Positions 35,008 to 45,207 of a DNA stretch of 64,000 nucleotides are shown here, one piece after another (positions within the stretch are counted from its first letter, which is position 1; each line of letters starts with the position of its first letter). Source of the DNA: Ancylomarina sp. 16SWW S1-10-2 (GTDB lineage Bacteria > Bacteroidota > Bacteroidia > Bacteroidales > Marinifilaceae); NCBI RefSeq assembly GCF_009669305.1, contig NZ_SADB01000006.1:124264-188263 (forward strand), in the 5' to 3' direction. Below the pieces are notes generated by a model. That model had not been told where the DNA came from. It did no database searches and was given only the letters and a program-made list of their open reading frames with translations. A program made the translations under genes and the position numbers.

Positions 35008-37089
35008 ATGTCGACATATCAGTTTTTCAATCGCGATTTAAGTTGGTTATCATTCAATAATCGAGTTCTAGAAGAAGCTCGTAATAAGAATTTACCTCTC
35101 TATGAAAGAATTAAATTCTTAGCCATTTATTCTTCAAACCTAGATGAATTCTATCGAGTAAGAGTTGCATCTTATCAAAGATTTATTGAATTACCTATTG
35201 AAGACAAACGACAACTAAGGCGTAATCCAGACCTTAATTTAGTGAAGATTAAGAAACAAATTAATAAACAACAAATCGAATTTGGTGAAATTTTCACGAC
35301 AGAAATCGTTCCTGAATTACTAGAAAACAATATTGTTTTAATACAAGGTGAAGAACTAAGTAATTCGCATTACGAATTTACCAAAGATTTTTTTTCAAAC
35401 AATCTGCTTCAACACATGCAGCCTATGCTGCTACAAAAAAAACAAATCCCCTATTTTCCTAAAAACAATGCTATTTACTTTGCCGTAAAACTCTATAAAG
35501 AAAGAAGTAAAAAAAATAATCCAGACAAACCTAAACGTGCGAAATATGCTCTAATCAGAATTCCCAACAATAAATTTGATCGATTTATTGAATTACCATC
35601 GACCAACAATAAGCATCATATCGTGTTCCTAGATGATATTGTAAAGTTGCATATGGAAGTTGTATTTCCAGGCTTTAAAATTGACTCTACATATAGTTTT
35701 AAAATGAGCCGAGCTGCCGATATCTTAATCGAAGATGAATATTCTGGGGATATTATGAGCATGATAGAAAATAATTTAAAAAAGAGAGAAACGAGTGATC
35801 CTTCACGATTCTTATACGATAGAAATATTCCTCGTGACTTTTTAAATCGACTTAAGCTTGCCTTTAACCTTACCAATAACCAACTTGTTAAAGGAGCTAG
35901 ATATCACAACTTCCAAGATTTCTTCAACTTTCCAAACCCTGCAGGTCAAGAATTAGAAGACTCCCCTTTTCATGCTCTTAAAGTGAAAGATTTGGGTGAA
36001 AGCAAGTCGATATTTAAAGTCATTCGAGAAGAAGACATACTTCTTCATTATCCATACCAATCGTACGAATATGTTATACGCTTTTTTAACGAAGCGGCAA
36101 TTGATCCAAAGGTTCAAGAAATTAAAGCAACCCAATATCGTGTAGCTGAAAATTCAGCTATAGTAAATGCTTTGATTAATGCTGCTTTAAACGGCAAAAA
36201 AGTGACTGTTCTTGTTGAACTAAAAGCTAGATTTGACGAGGAAGCGAATATGAACTCGGCCAGAGCGATGACCAAGGCTGGCGTTAAGATCATATATAGT
36301 TTACCAGGCTTAAAAGTACATGCAAAAATTGCTCTAGTGATTAGAAAGGACGATAAAGACGATTATGCCTACCTAAGCACAGGAAATTTCAATGAGCAAA
36401 CAGCGCGAATTTATGCTGATCATGGTTTTTTCACTTCTGATAAAACAACAATTTGCGAATTAAAACTTCTTTTTGATTATCTTGAAAATCAGGAAACAAA
36501 ATGTGAGTTTAATAAATTACTCATAGGCCAGTTTAATATGAGAAATAGCTTTCTTGAAAAAATAGATAGGGAGATTAAACATGTAGAAAATGGTAAAAAA
36601 GGATATTTGATATTAAAAATGAATGGCTTACAAGAAAGAGAAATGATTAAAAAGCTTTACGAAGCAAGTAGTAAAGGTGTTAAAATAGATCTTATAATTC
36701 GTGGTATTTGTTGTTTGATTCCCAATAAGTCCTATTCTAAAAACATACGAATTATTCGTATTGTCGATAAATTCTTAGAACATGCTAGAATATTCTACTT
36801 TCATAATAATGGGAAAAGTGAGGTTTTTCTATCATCAGCCGATTGGATGGCGCGTAACTTACATAGACGTATTGAATGTGCATTCCCTATTGAAAAGCCA
36901 AAACTAAAACAAGAACTCATAGACATCTTAAACATCCAGCTAAAGGATAATACTAATGCTCGAATAATTAATGAACATTTGGAAAATATTAAGCCTCCAA
37001 AAAACATCAACGATCAAGTAAATAGAGCTCAAATAGATATTTTTAAATATCTTGAAAATATAGAACTAGCAAAAAACAAAATATCTTAA
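35008..37089 (+). CDS. ppk1: Polyphosphate kinase 1
   Basis: 693 residues, full family length. The N-terminal domain has FFNRDLSWLSFNNRVLEEA (6-24); the two phospholipase D-like catalytic domains carry a conserved HAKIALVIRK (about 433, with the phosphorylated His) and the second His in EHARIFYF (about 591). Also YAYLSTGNFNEQTARIYADHG. Ppk1 polymerises ATP gamma-phosphate into polyphosphate at the membrane. SixA follows 12 bp later, forming a polyphosphate/phosphohistidine unit. Confidence 0.96.
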   Translation: MSTYQFFNRDLSWLSFNNRVLEEARNKNLPLYERIKFLAIYSSNLDEFYRVRVASYQRFIELPIEDKRQLRRNPDLNLVKIKKQINKQQIEFGEIFTTEIVPELLENNIVLIQGEELSNSHYEFTKDFFSNNLLQHMQPMLLQKKQIPYFPKNNAIYFAVKLYKERSKKNNPDKPKRAKYALIRIPNNKFDRFIELPSTNNKHHIVFLDDIVKLHMEVVFPGFKIDSTYSFKMSRAADILIEDEYSGDIMSMIENNLKKRETSDPSRFLYDRNIPRDFLNRLKLAFNLTNNQLVKGARYHNFQDFFNFPNPAGQELEDSPFHALKVKDLGESKSIFKVIREEDILLHYPYQSYEYVIRFFNEAAIDPKVQEIKATQYRVAENSAIVNALINAALNGKKVTVLVELKARFDEEANMNSARAMTKAGVKIIYSLPGLKVHAKIALVIRKDDKDDYAYLSTGNFNEQTARIYADHGFFTSDKTTICELKLLFDYLENQETKCEFNKLLIGQFNMRNSFLEKIDREIKHVENGKKGYLILKMNGLQEREMIKKLYEASSKGVKIDLIIRGICCLIPNKSYSKNIRIIRIVDKFLEHARIFYFHNNGKSEVFLSSADWMARNLHRRIECAFPIEKPKLKQELIDILNIQLKDNTNARIINEHLENIKPPKNINDQVNRAQIDIFKYLENIELAKNKIS

Positions 37090-37100
37090 ATTCATAAAAT

Positions 37101-37610
37101 ATGAAACAACTGATACTATCACGCCATGCCAAAACCGAAGAGAGTCGTTACGATATAAAGGATTTTGAACGAAACTTGACTAATAGAGGCATAAGTGACT
37201 CTACTTTAGTTTCAAAGTATTTGTTTGAAAAAGGAATTGAGACCGACCTTATTTTATCAAGTCCCGCGAACAGAGCAATTGCTACAGCTAGACTTTATGC
37301 CAATCAGTTTCATATTCAACTCGATAAAATTATTCAAATTGATCAGCTTTACGATGGTTTTAGCACTCAAGAATTTTTAGAAATGCTGCAATCTAAAGCT
37401 GGTAAGAATGATAAAGTATGGGTATTTGGTCATAATCCTGACATTGCTTCTTGGGCATCAAACCTTTTAGATGAAGGCTATCTTCATGTTCCTCCAGGAA
37501 CAGCAATTGGAATTGAATTCGATGTTGAAAATTGGTCTGATATTGATGCTCGATCTGGCAAATTAATTCTTTACACAACACCCAAAATGTTAACAGAAAA
37601 GCTCAGTTAA
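37101..37610 (+). CDS. sixA: SixA-type phosphohistidine phosphatase
   Basis: 169 residues of the histidine phosphatase superfamily: LSRHAKTE (6-13), then SSPANRAIATA (about 53-63) and VFGHNPDIASW (about 112-122), giving the RH and H catalytic residues. SixA removes phosphate from phosphohistidine in phosphotransfer proteins. Here it is adjacent to ppk1, whose catalytic intermediate is phosphohistidine; a link is tempting but unproved. Its stop codon lies inside the terminator stem. Confidence 0.88.
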   Translation: MKQLILSRHAKTEESRYDIKDFERNLTNRGISDSTLVSKYLFEKGIETDLILSSPANRAIATARLYANQFHIQLDKIIQIDQLYDGFSTQEFLEMLQSKAGKNDKVWVFGHNPDIASWASNLLDEGYLHVPPGTAIGIEFDVENWSDIDARSGKLILYTTPKMLTEKLS

Positions 37611-37622
37611 AACTGAGCTTTA
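37597..37622. terminator. Terminator overlapping the sixA stop codon
   Basis: AAAGCTCAGTT / AACTGAGCTTT with a short A loop and T/A tracts on both sides; the sixA TAA is in the loop side of the stem. It also faces the convergent topB gene. Confidence 0.85.
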
Positions 37623-37642
37623 TTATATCTATCAAGCTTATG

Positions 37643-40003
37643 TTATTGCTTACCAAATACTATTTTCCCCATATTATCGACGATTAATTTACCATCAACT
37701 TTTTCTTTTGTTTCTGGATTTACAAACCCTTTAATCAATTTTGTTTTTCGATCAACAACCAATGACTTTATTTGAGCTTCGGTTAAAGTCTTTCCCAAAA
37801 ATTCGAAAGGTATAATAAAATGACAGCCTTTCTTATAATTAGAGCAACCATAAGCCGAATTTCCTTTCATCATTATACCATCCTTACATAAAGGACAATG
37901 CCACACTTCAGCTTCTTCAGCCACAAAACTATATTCGAAAGAAGGATTTAGAACAACTACACCATTCTGTTTTTTTCCATCAACGAGGAATCCTTTTATT
38001 TTTGGAGTCTTCTTTTTTAAAATTAAAGCCTCAATCTGTTTATCTGTTAATTTCTTTCCTTGAAATTCGAATGGTAATCTGATATCACAACCATTTTTCC
38101 AATTACTACATCCCCAAGAACTTTTACCCTTTAAAATTTTACCTTCCTTACACTTAGGACAAGTAAGTTCTTTTGCTTTTACAGGAGCTTTTTTCTTCGA
38201 TTTTGATTTTTCTTTCTCCTCTACTACCGCAGCAATCTTCTTAATATTTGTTCTCGATTTAACATCTTTCACAATATTATAAACCATCTGCTTTAGCTCA
38301 ATCATAAATTGATCGACCTCATAATTTCCTTGTTCAATATCTCTCAACTTTTTCTCCCACATACCTGTAAGCTCAGCAGATTTCAGAAGTTCATTTTCAA
38401 TCGTATCAATCAACTGTATTCCTGCTACAGAAGCCACAAGACGCTTCTTCTCTTTCTTAATATATTTACGTCTAAAAAGCGTTTCGATAATATTCGCTCG
38501 AGTAGATGGACGACCAATTCCATTCTCTTTCATCAACTCTCGCAACTCATCATCATCAACCTGTTTACCAGCCGTTTCCATAGCACGCAACAATGTTGCC
38601 TCCGAATAATATTTAGGAGGCTGTGTTTGTTTCTCAGCTAAATCTGGAATGTGTTCGCCACTTTCCCCTTTTTCAAAAACGGGAAGTATTGTTCCTTCGC
38701 CAGCATTACTATCTTTAGAAAAAAGCACTCGCCATCCTGGCTCAAGAATTTGTTTTCCTGTTGCCTTAAAATCAATATTCGTCACCTGTCCCAAAACAGT
38801 GGTATGACTAACCTCACAATCAGGATAAAAAGCGGCAATAAAACGGCGTGTAACTAAATCGTAAACCTGTTTCTCTTCATATCGTATACTACCAGGCAGC
38901 ACGCCTGTAGGAATAATGGCATGGTGATCGGTCACCTTTTTATTATCGAATACTTTTTTAGATTTTCTAATTTTAGATCCCAATAAAACTTCAGTAAAAT
39001 TCTTGTAAGGAGTTAATTTCTTAAGTATTTCTGGAATTTTCTTATAAATATCTTCCGTAAGGTAAGTTGTATCAACCCTAGGGTAAGTGGTTAATTTCTT
39101 TTCGTATAAGCTTTGAATAATTCTCAGAGTTTCTTCAGCTGAAAGATTTAGCTTTCTATTACAATCGACCTGCAAAGAGGTTAAATCGTATAACTGAGGA
39201 GGTAATTCTTTGCCTGCTTTTCGTTCAAAAGAAAGCACTTCAAAAGGATCCGCCTTAATTTTATCGAGGAATTGAACACCTTCTTCTTTTGTATCAAAAC
39301 GACCTCGCGTTGCCGAAAATGTAACTTCGCGGTAAACCGTTTTCAATTCCCAATAGGTTTGAGAAACGAAATTATCTATTTCTTTTTGACGATTAACAAT
39401 TAATGCTAATGTTGGAGTTTGAACTCGACCAACAGAAAGAACATTTTTACCACTACCATATTTTAGCGTAAACAAACGTGTTGCATTCATTCCCAATAGC
39501 CAGTCACCAATGGATCGCGATGAACCAGCGGCATATAAGCGATCAAAATCTTTACCATCTCGCAAATTTTCAAAACCTTCACGAATAGCTTCTTCGGTTA
39601 GCGATGAGATCCACAAACGCTTAATTGGCACATTACATTTAGCTTTATGAAGTACCCAACGTTGTATGACTTCTCCTTCTTGACCAGCATCACCGCAATT
39701 TATGACCTCATCGGCACCTTGAATCAATTTCTCAAGAATATCAAATTGCTTTTGAACACCAGTATCATCAATTACTTTAATTGCAAAACGTCCGGGAATC
39801 ATTGGCAAGTCATTTAGATGCCAATATTTCCAATTAATATTGTATTCACCTGGTTCTTTAAGAGTGCATAGGTGCCCAAAAGTCCAAGAAACCTGATAGC
39901 CATTTCCTTCATAATATCCATTTTTTTGGCTCTTAGCTCCCAAAATTATTGCAATTTCTCTAGCAACACTCGGTTTCTCAGCAATACAAACTTTCATCCG
40001 CAA
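37643..40003 (-). CDS. topB: DNA topoisomerase III (type IA)
   Basis: 786 residues. Toprim domain at the start (MKVCIAEKPSVAREIA, and CGDAGQEGEVI near 104), the catalytic tyrosine in KKLTTYPRVDTTYL (about 308-321), and two C-terminal zinc-ribbon units: CPKCKEGKIL...CSNWKNGC and CPLCKDGIMM...CSNYKKGC. Each ribbon is followed by a FEF-GK-LT-QI element and a KxKIKGF repeat. It relaxes and decatenates DNA by cutting one strand. Convergent with sixA. Confidence 0.94.
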   Translation of the reverse strand: MRMKVCIAEKPSVAREIAIILGAKSQKNGYYEGNGYQVSWTFGHLCTLKEPGEYNINWKYWHLNDLPMIPGRFAIKVIDDTGVQKQFDILEKLIQGADEVINCGDAGQEGEVIQRWVLHKAKCNVPIKRLWISSLTEEAIREGFENLRDGKDFDRLYAAGSSRSIGDWLLGMNATRLFTLKYGSGKNVLSVGRVQTPTLALIVNRQKEIDNFVSQTYWELKTVYREVTFSATRGRFDTKEEGVQFLDKIKADPFEVLSFERKAGKELPPQLYDLTSLQVDCNRKLNLSAEETLRIIQSLYEKKLTTYPRVDTTYLTEDIYKKIPEILKKLTPYKNFTEVLLGSKIRKSKKVFDNKKVTDHHAIIPTGVLPGSIRYEEKQVYDLVTRRFIAAFYPDCEVSHTTVLGQVTNIDFKATGKQILEPGWRVLFSKDSNAGEGTILPVFEKGESGEHIPDLAEKQTQPPKYYSEATLLRAMETAGKQVDDDELRELMKENGIGRPSTRANIIETLFRRKYIKKEKKRLVASVAGIQLIDTIENELLKSAELTGMWEKKLRDIEQGNYEVDQFMIELKQMVYNIVKDVKSRTNIKKIAAVVEEKEKSKSKKKAPVKAKELTCPKCKEGKILKGKSSWGCSNWKNGCDIRLPFEFQGKKLTDKQIEALILKKKTPKIKGFLVDGKKQNGVVVLNPSFEYSFVAEEAEVWHCPLCKDGIMMKGNSAYGCSNYKKGCHFIIPFEFLGKTLTEAQIKSLVVDRKTKLIKGFVNPETKEKVDGKLIVDNMGKIVFGKQ

Positions 40004-40047
40004 TTATTTAATTTTCAATATGTTTCAAAATTCTCACTCAAACACAA

Positions 40048-40482
40048 TTACTTGAGCTCTATATATTTCTTTACCATCTCATAAAGTACCCTTTTCGAAA
40101 CTGGCTTTGCTATATAATCATTCATTCCTGCTTCCGTCGCTTTATCTTTTTCATCACAAAAAGCATTAGCAGTCATACATATAATTGGAATCTGAATTTC
40201 ATTTTCTCTCAAATTCATACTCACTTCATAACCATTAAAAATAGGCATCTGAATATCCATTAAAACCAGATCATACTCTGTTGAACGAGGAATCAAAATA
40301 TCTAAAGCCTCCTTACCATTCTTTACCCATTCGACATTATAAGACACCTTTTCAAGCAATGTTTTCACAATTTTTCCATTTATGAAATCATCCTCAACTA
40401 AAAGGATTCTATAATCTGACATATCTTTATGTATCATATTTTCTCTATAATTAGATTCGTCAAAATCAATAAAAAATGACAT
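40048..40482 (-). CDS. Stand-alone response regulator receiver domain
   Basis: 144 residues from the ATG at 40482; ATG at 40422 (MSDYRILLVEDD) is an alternative start giving a 124-residue canonical receiver. Motifs: VEDD acidic pair, LMDIQMP with the phosphoacceptor Asp, MTANAF and IAKPVS with the conserved Lys. No output domain. Such single receivers usually act as phosphorelay intermediates, often with hybrid histidine kinases elsewhere. It starts about 45 bp from topB on the same strand. Confidence 0.85.
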   Translation of the reverse strand: MSFFIDFDESNYRENMIHKDMSDYRILLVEDDFINGKIVKTLLEKVSYNVEWVKNGKEALDILIPRSTEYDLVLMDIQMPIFNGYEVSMNLRENEIQIPIICMTANAFCDEKDKATEAGMNDYIAKPVSKRVLYEMVKKYIELK

Positions 40483-41218
40483 TTAAACGCCTTGAAAGTC
40501 AAATATAATTAATATTTAGTCCTAAATATTTCCTTATTCAAAAATCCTTTTCAATGATTCAAACAATCACCAGTCTATATAAATCTAAAACAAACCTATT
40601 ATCAACCATTTACAAGTTATATTATTAAGAAAAATAACTTGAATTATATTTTTTTATTATTATCAATATCTAATCTCTGCTAAGTTACACTTGTTACTTA
40701 AATATAAGCTTTAAAGCATTAGATTTTGATAAAATTACTCATGAAAAGTACAATATGTGAAGATAAATGAAATATTAATTTTAAACTCGAATTGTTTAAT
40801 TTATTCATAAAATAAGGTTGCTTCACGAAGAAACTAAATCAACTTGAGATTATCATTTTTATGCGTTTTTCTAAAACGAAAAAATATAGAATAAAAGTCT
40901 ATTTTGATCTTAAAACAAGCTCTACACATTAGAATTAATAATTTGACTTACAGTAAATAAACAACATGCATAAAAACATATAAATCTTATTGGTTATATT
41001 ATAGACAATATGAAAATTGCATTTAAAACCATTATTCAAATTGATAAAAGATCAATACGAATTAGAGATTGTTGCAAGAAAAAATACAATTTGCTTTAAA
41101 AATCACGTACTATTTTCATGTTTGTCTTAATTATATCGGAACTTAGTTTTATTTTTACAATCATTTATAAACCTATCTTCTTATAAATTTAAGAAGTACG
41201 AAAATCATAAATCAAAGA
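40483..41218. other. Intergenic, 736 bp, nothing recognised
   Basis: Divergent AT-rich gap between the receiver gene and rsmE. No tRNA-like cloverleaf, no repeated unit and no protein-like frame over 30 codons. Near 41140 a minus/plus pair of promoter-like TTTG tracts is visible. Confidence 0.4.
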
Positions 41219-41920
41219 ATGAACTTGTTTTACACCCCAGATATAGAAAATAAATTTTATCAATTAAACGAAGTAGAATCGAAGCATTGTGTTCGTGTTT
41301 TGAGATTAAAAGAAGATGACCAAATTCATCTAGTTGACGGAAAAGGCAATCTTTTTACAGCCAAAATAATTGATGCACATCCCAAAAGATGTACCGTAGA
41401 ATGCATTGAAACACAAGCTGAATTCGAAAAGTTAGATTATAAATTACATATTGCGGCTGCGCCTACAAAAAATATTGAGCGTACCGAGTGGTATATGGAA
41501 AAGTGTACTGAAATTGGTATTGATGAATTTACACCTTTATTGTGTCAATTCTCTGAACGCAAAGTGGTGAAAATAGAACGCTTGTTTAAGGTGATTACAT
41601 CTGCTGTTAAGCAATCGTTAAAAGCTTACCATCCTAAATTAAACGAACTAACAAAATTTAAAGATTTAGTAAGTGCTCCTTTTGATGGAGAAAAATATAT
41701 TGCTCACTGTTACAAAGGAGAAAAAACACATTTAAAAAATCTTTATGTAGCCAAACAAAATGCGTTAATACTTATCGGTCCTGAAGGTGATTTTAGTCCA
41801 CAAGAAGTCGAAATGGCACGCGCAAATGGGTTCAAAGAAATTAGCTTGGGTACAAGTCGACTACGAGCAGAAACAGCTGGAATTGTAGCTTGCAATATTG
41901 TAAACCTAGCCAACCAATAA
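41219..41920 (+). CDS. rsmE: 16S rRNA (uracil-1498 N3)-methyltransferase RsmE
   Basis: 233 residues. N-terminal PUA-like domain (HCVRVLRLKEDDQIHLVDG), then the SPOUT knot: PTKNIERTEWYMEKCTEIG, ALILIGPEGDFSPQEVEMA and LGTSRLRAETAG, all RsmE signatures. Methylates U1498 of 16S rRNA in the 30S subunit. It starts a plus-strand run with the DUF4159 gene, 32 bp downstream. Confidence 0.94.
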   Translation: MNLFYTPDIENKFYQLNEVESKHCVRVLRLKEDDQIHLVDGKGNLFTAKIIDAHPKRCTVECIETQAEFEKLDYKLHIAAAPTKNIERTEWYMEKCTEIGIDEFTPLLCQFSERKVVKIERLFKVITSAVKQSLKAYHPKLNELTKFKDLVSAPFDGEKYIAHCYKGEKTHLKNLYVAKQNALILIGPEGDFSPQEVEMARANGFKEISLGTSRLRAETAGIVACNIVNLANQ

Positions 41921-41952
41921 ATCATCTCATCAAGATTTAAACTGAATTTTTA

Positions 41953-42609
41953 ATGTCAAGATTAGTATTCATTATTGTATTTTTCGCTTTGAGTTTAAAC
42001 TTAAGTGCTCAGCAAAGCGGTGTACGCATAGCTCTGCTCAAATACAATGGTGGCGGTGATTGGTATGCAAATCCTACCTCATTACCTAATCTCATTAAGT
42101 TCTGTAATACCAACGGGATTGCCAATATTCAATCAGAACCTGCAACTGTTGAAGTGGGAAGTAATGAACTATTCTCATACCCATTTGTACACTTGACAGG
42201 ACATGGAAACATTGTTTTTAATAATCAGGAAGTAGTGAATTTACGACGTTATCTTGAGGCAGGTGGTTTTTTACATGTTGATGATAACTACGGCTTGAAT
42301 GCCTATTTTCGAAGAGAAATCAAAAAAATATTTCCAAAGGAAGAGCTCGTCGAACTCCCTTACACGTATCCAATTTACCATCAGGTATATGATTTTAAAA
42401 CAGGACTTCCAAAAATACACGAACATGATGGTAAACCAGCACAAGGCTTTGGAATATTCCATAAAGGACGTTTAGTCTGCTTTTACTCCTATGAATGTGA
42501 TTTAGGTGATGGTTGGGAAGACCCATCAGTTCATAATGACACAGAAGAAAATCATACAAAAGCACTTAAGATGGGTGCTAACATTATATCCTACGTTTTT
42601 TCTCATTAG
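41953..42609 (+). CDS. DUF4159 exported protein
   Basis: 218 residues with a signal peptide (cut near LSA/QQS). The mature chain has the DUF4159 pattern: KYNGGGDWYANPTSLPNLI, FVHLTGHGN, LEAGGFLHVDDNYG and an FR-EI-KIFP helix, with a C-terminal Asn/His-rich stretch. Function unknown; the fold resembles a class I glutamine amidotransferase-like domain but lacks a catalytic cysteine. Common next to rsmE in this phylum. It is followed by the CarboxypepD_reg protein 110 bp later. Confidence 0.85.
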   Translation: MSRLVFIIVFFALSLNLSAQQSGVRIALLKYNGGGDWYANPTSLPNLIKFCNTNGIANIQSEPATVEVGSNELFSYPFVHLTGHGNIVFNNQEVVNLRRYLEAGGFLHVDDNYGLNAYFRREIKKIFPKEELVELPYTYPIYHQVYDFKTGLPKIHEHDGKPAQGFGIFHKGRLVCFYSYECDLGDGWEDPSVHNDTEENHTKALKMGANIISYVFSH

Positions 42610-42718
42610 AAAAATGGAAAATCAATTTAAACTTATTTAACAAAACATTAATTCTTCGGATTAATAATTTTGATACTTTTAGACTGAAAAGTTCAATTTA
42701 TTAGACAAATCCGACTAG

Positions 42719-45136
42719 ATGCAAGTAATAAAGGGCATATTAATTTTTCTCCTCTCCACATTTTATATTAACCTATCATACAGCCAATCTTATATTAAAG
42801 GCAAAGTGATAGATCACAAAACACAAAAGGCTTTAGCTTTTGTAAATATCATATTTAACGATAACCCTTACTGTGGCACAACAAGCGATATTGACGGTAA
42901 ATTCAGTTTCAAATCTGCGGTAAAAACTAATAAATTAACCTGCAGCTATGTTGGTTACGAGAAACAAGATCTCGATTTAACAAGCATAGATACTCAAAAT
43001 GAACTGATAATAAAACTCCATTCTTCGCCGAAAATATTACAGGAAGTGATTGTAAAAGCAGGTGAGAATCCTGCCAACAGAATCATCCGAAAAGTCATTA
43101 AAAACAAAGACTTAAATAATCCTGAAAAAATAACATCGTTTAAATACACATCATATAATAAAGATATTTACGATATTATTCCTCATGATACGATAGCTGA
43201 CGATAGCCTAAATATTAGACTCAAAACATTTTTAAAAGGTGGCCATGCATTCTTTTCAGAATCGGTAACTGAAAGAAAATTCATGAAACCAGATATAAAC
43301 GAAGAAGTTGTGATTGCAACAAAGGTGTCGGGATTTAAAAAGCCCTCATTTGCATCGATTGGCACTGATATGCAACCCTTTTCCTTTTATAATAACATGA
43401 TTACAATACTTGACATTAATTACCTAAACCCCATTGCAAAAGGGAGTCTTAAAAAATATACTTTCAGAATTAAGGATACACTGTTTCATAAGAATGACAG
43501 CACCTATATTATCTCGTTTAAACCCAAAATGAATAAAAATATAGACGGCTTAACAGGACTACTCTATATTAATACAAATAAATATGCCATAGAAAATGTA
43601 ATTGCAGAACCCTTCGAAAAAGGCTTAATTGATATTAAAATTCAACAGAAATATAGCTTAATTGATAACAAACAATGGTTCCCATCACAATTAAACTTCG
43701 AATTAATACTTCGAAACGATCCATCAAAAAGATTTGTAACAACTGTTAATGGAAAAACATACATCGAAAAAGTAGAACTATTCCCCGAATTAAAACGTTC
43801 CGATTTTAGTATCGATGCTGTAAGCATACACAAACTTGCCAATAATAGAGACAGCTCATTTTGGGTACAACACAGAACTGAATCTTTAAACACATCAGAA
43901 AAAACAACCTACAGAGTAATCGACAGTATTGGTAAACGGTACAAATTCGATGCAGCATTATTGGTCGTAGAAAAACTAGCCGATAATAAAATCACTTTTA
44001 AGTTTATGGATATCGATATCACAAAATCACTTATTTACAATCAATTTGAAGGAATGCGCCTTGGTTTAGGTGCCTACACTAATGATAAAGTACTTAAGAA
44101 CTTATCCGTAGGCGGTTTTTTTGGCTATGGATTAGGTGACCATCAATGGAAATACGGAGGAGAATTCGCACTCAAACTTAATCGCGACAAGGAGATTGAG
44201 ATAAAAGGAAAACATCAGCATAACTTGAAAGAACCTGGAGGATTAACACTGAATTCCATAAATACGGTAAATGTATTTGATACCAAAATTTATTTTGCTT
44301 CGCAAATGGACAAAATAAAACAAAACAGTATTTCCATTGGTTTTAGAACACTTAAATATGCCAAATTTAATTTTGAATTAAATCACACAAAAGTTAGTCC
44401 CCAATACGATTATCAGTTTCAGCCTAATGAGCTGCAAACAATCACAAACTACACAAACTGTGACATTCGCATAAAGCTAAAATTTGCTTACAAGGAAAAA
44501 TTTGTCAATTCTTTAAAGAAAAGAATGAGTGTGGGCACAAAATATCCCGTATTATTACTGAGTTACACCAAAGGAATTAAAGGACTTTATAACAGTGAAT
44601 TTAATTTCAACAAAATAGAGGCAAGAATAGAACAATCATTTTTATCGAAAAATATTGGCAAAACCACATTCCGAATTGATGGTGGCTTTATTGATAAAGC
44701 CCTACCCTATGGTTTACTATTTACAGGTGAGGGAAGTTACGATAAGAACTTGCCCTTATTCCTTGCAAATTATTTTCAAACAGTACGCCCTTACGAGTTC
44801 TTGTCAGACAGATTTGTAAACATACATTTTTCTCACAACTTTGGATCTTTACTATATAAACACGGCAAATTTCAACCTCACATAAGTATCCACAACAACA
44901 TAGGCTGGGGAAAGCTTTCGCATTCTGAATATCATAAAAACATTGAATTTAAAACAAAAGAAAAAGGACTATTCGAAACGGGAGTTCAAATTGACAATAT
45001 TATCAAAGCCAATTACTTAAATCTTTTATATTTAGGATTTGGTGCAGGAGCCTATTACCGATACGGACCTTACGCACACACAAATACAAACGACAATATG
45101 ACCATAAAATTTTCAATGACAATTTCTACTAAGTAA
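42719..45136 (+). CDS. CarboxypepD_reg-like/DUF5686 outer membrane protein
   Basis: 805 residues with a signal peptide (hydrophobic 5-20, cut near SYS/QSY). Residues 25-105 are a carboxypeptidase-regulatory-like Ig domain (IKGKVIDHKTQKALAFVNIIF, then GTTSDIDGKFSFK). The rest has beta-barrel-like strands (long stretch of alternating hydrophobic and polar residues up to the end) as in DUF5686 proteins. No TonB-dependent plug motif was seen. Likely an outer membrane or surface protein of unknown substrate. It stands 70 bp before the phosphofructokinase gene. Confidence 0.78.
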   Translation: MQVIKGILIFLLSTFYINLSYSQSYIKGKVIDHKTQKALAFVNIIFNDNPYCGTTSDIDGKFSFKSAVKTNKLTCSYVGYEKQDLDLTSIDTQNELIIKLHSSPKILQEVIVKAGENPANRIIRKVIKNKDLNNPEKITSFKYTSYNKDIYDIIPHDTIADDSLNIRLKTFLKGGHAFFSESVTERKFMKPDINEEVVIATKVSGFKKPSFASIGTDMQPFSFYNNMITILDINYLNPIAKGSLKKYTFRIKDTLFHKNDSTYIISFKPKMNKNIDGLTGLLYINTNKYAIENVIAEPFEKGLIDIKIQQKYSLIDNKQWFPSQLNFELILRNDPSKRFVTTVNGKTYIEKVELFPELKRSDFSIDAVSIHKLANNRDSSFWVQHRTESLNTSEKTTYRVIDSIGKRYKFDAALLVVEKLADNKITFKFMDIDITKSLIYNQFEGMRLGLGAYTNDKVLKNLSVGGFFGYGLGDHQWKYGGEFALKLNRDKEIEIKGKHQHNLKEPGGLTLNSINTVNVFDTKIYFASQMDKIKQNSISIGFRTLKYAKFNFELNHTKVSPQYDYQFQPNELQTITNYTNCDIRIKLKFAYKEKFVNSLKKRMSVGTKYPVLLLSYTKGIKGLYNSEFNFNKIEARIEQSFLSKNIGKTTFRIDGGFIDKALPYGLLFTGEGSYDKNLPLFLANYFQTVRPYEFLSDRFVNIHFSHNFGSLLYKHGKFQPHISIHNNIGWGKLSHSEYHKNIEFKTKEKGLFETGVQIDNIIKANYLNLLYLGFGAGAYYRYGPYAHTNTNDNMTIKFSMTISTK

Positions 45137-45207
45137 CATCAAAATTATTATTTCTCATAAAATGCCATCCTTTTACAGCAAAAAAATCATTACCTTAAGG
45201 ATTATTA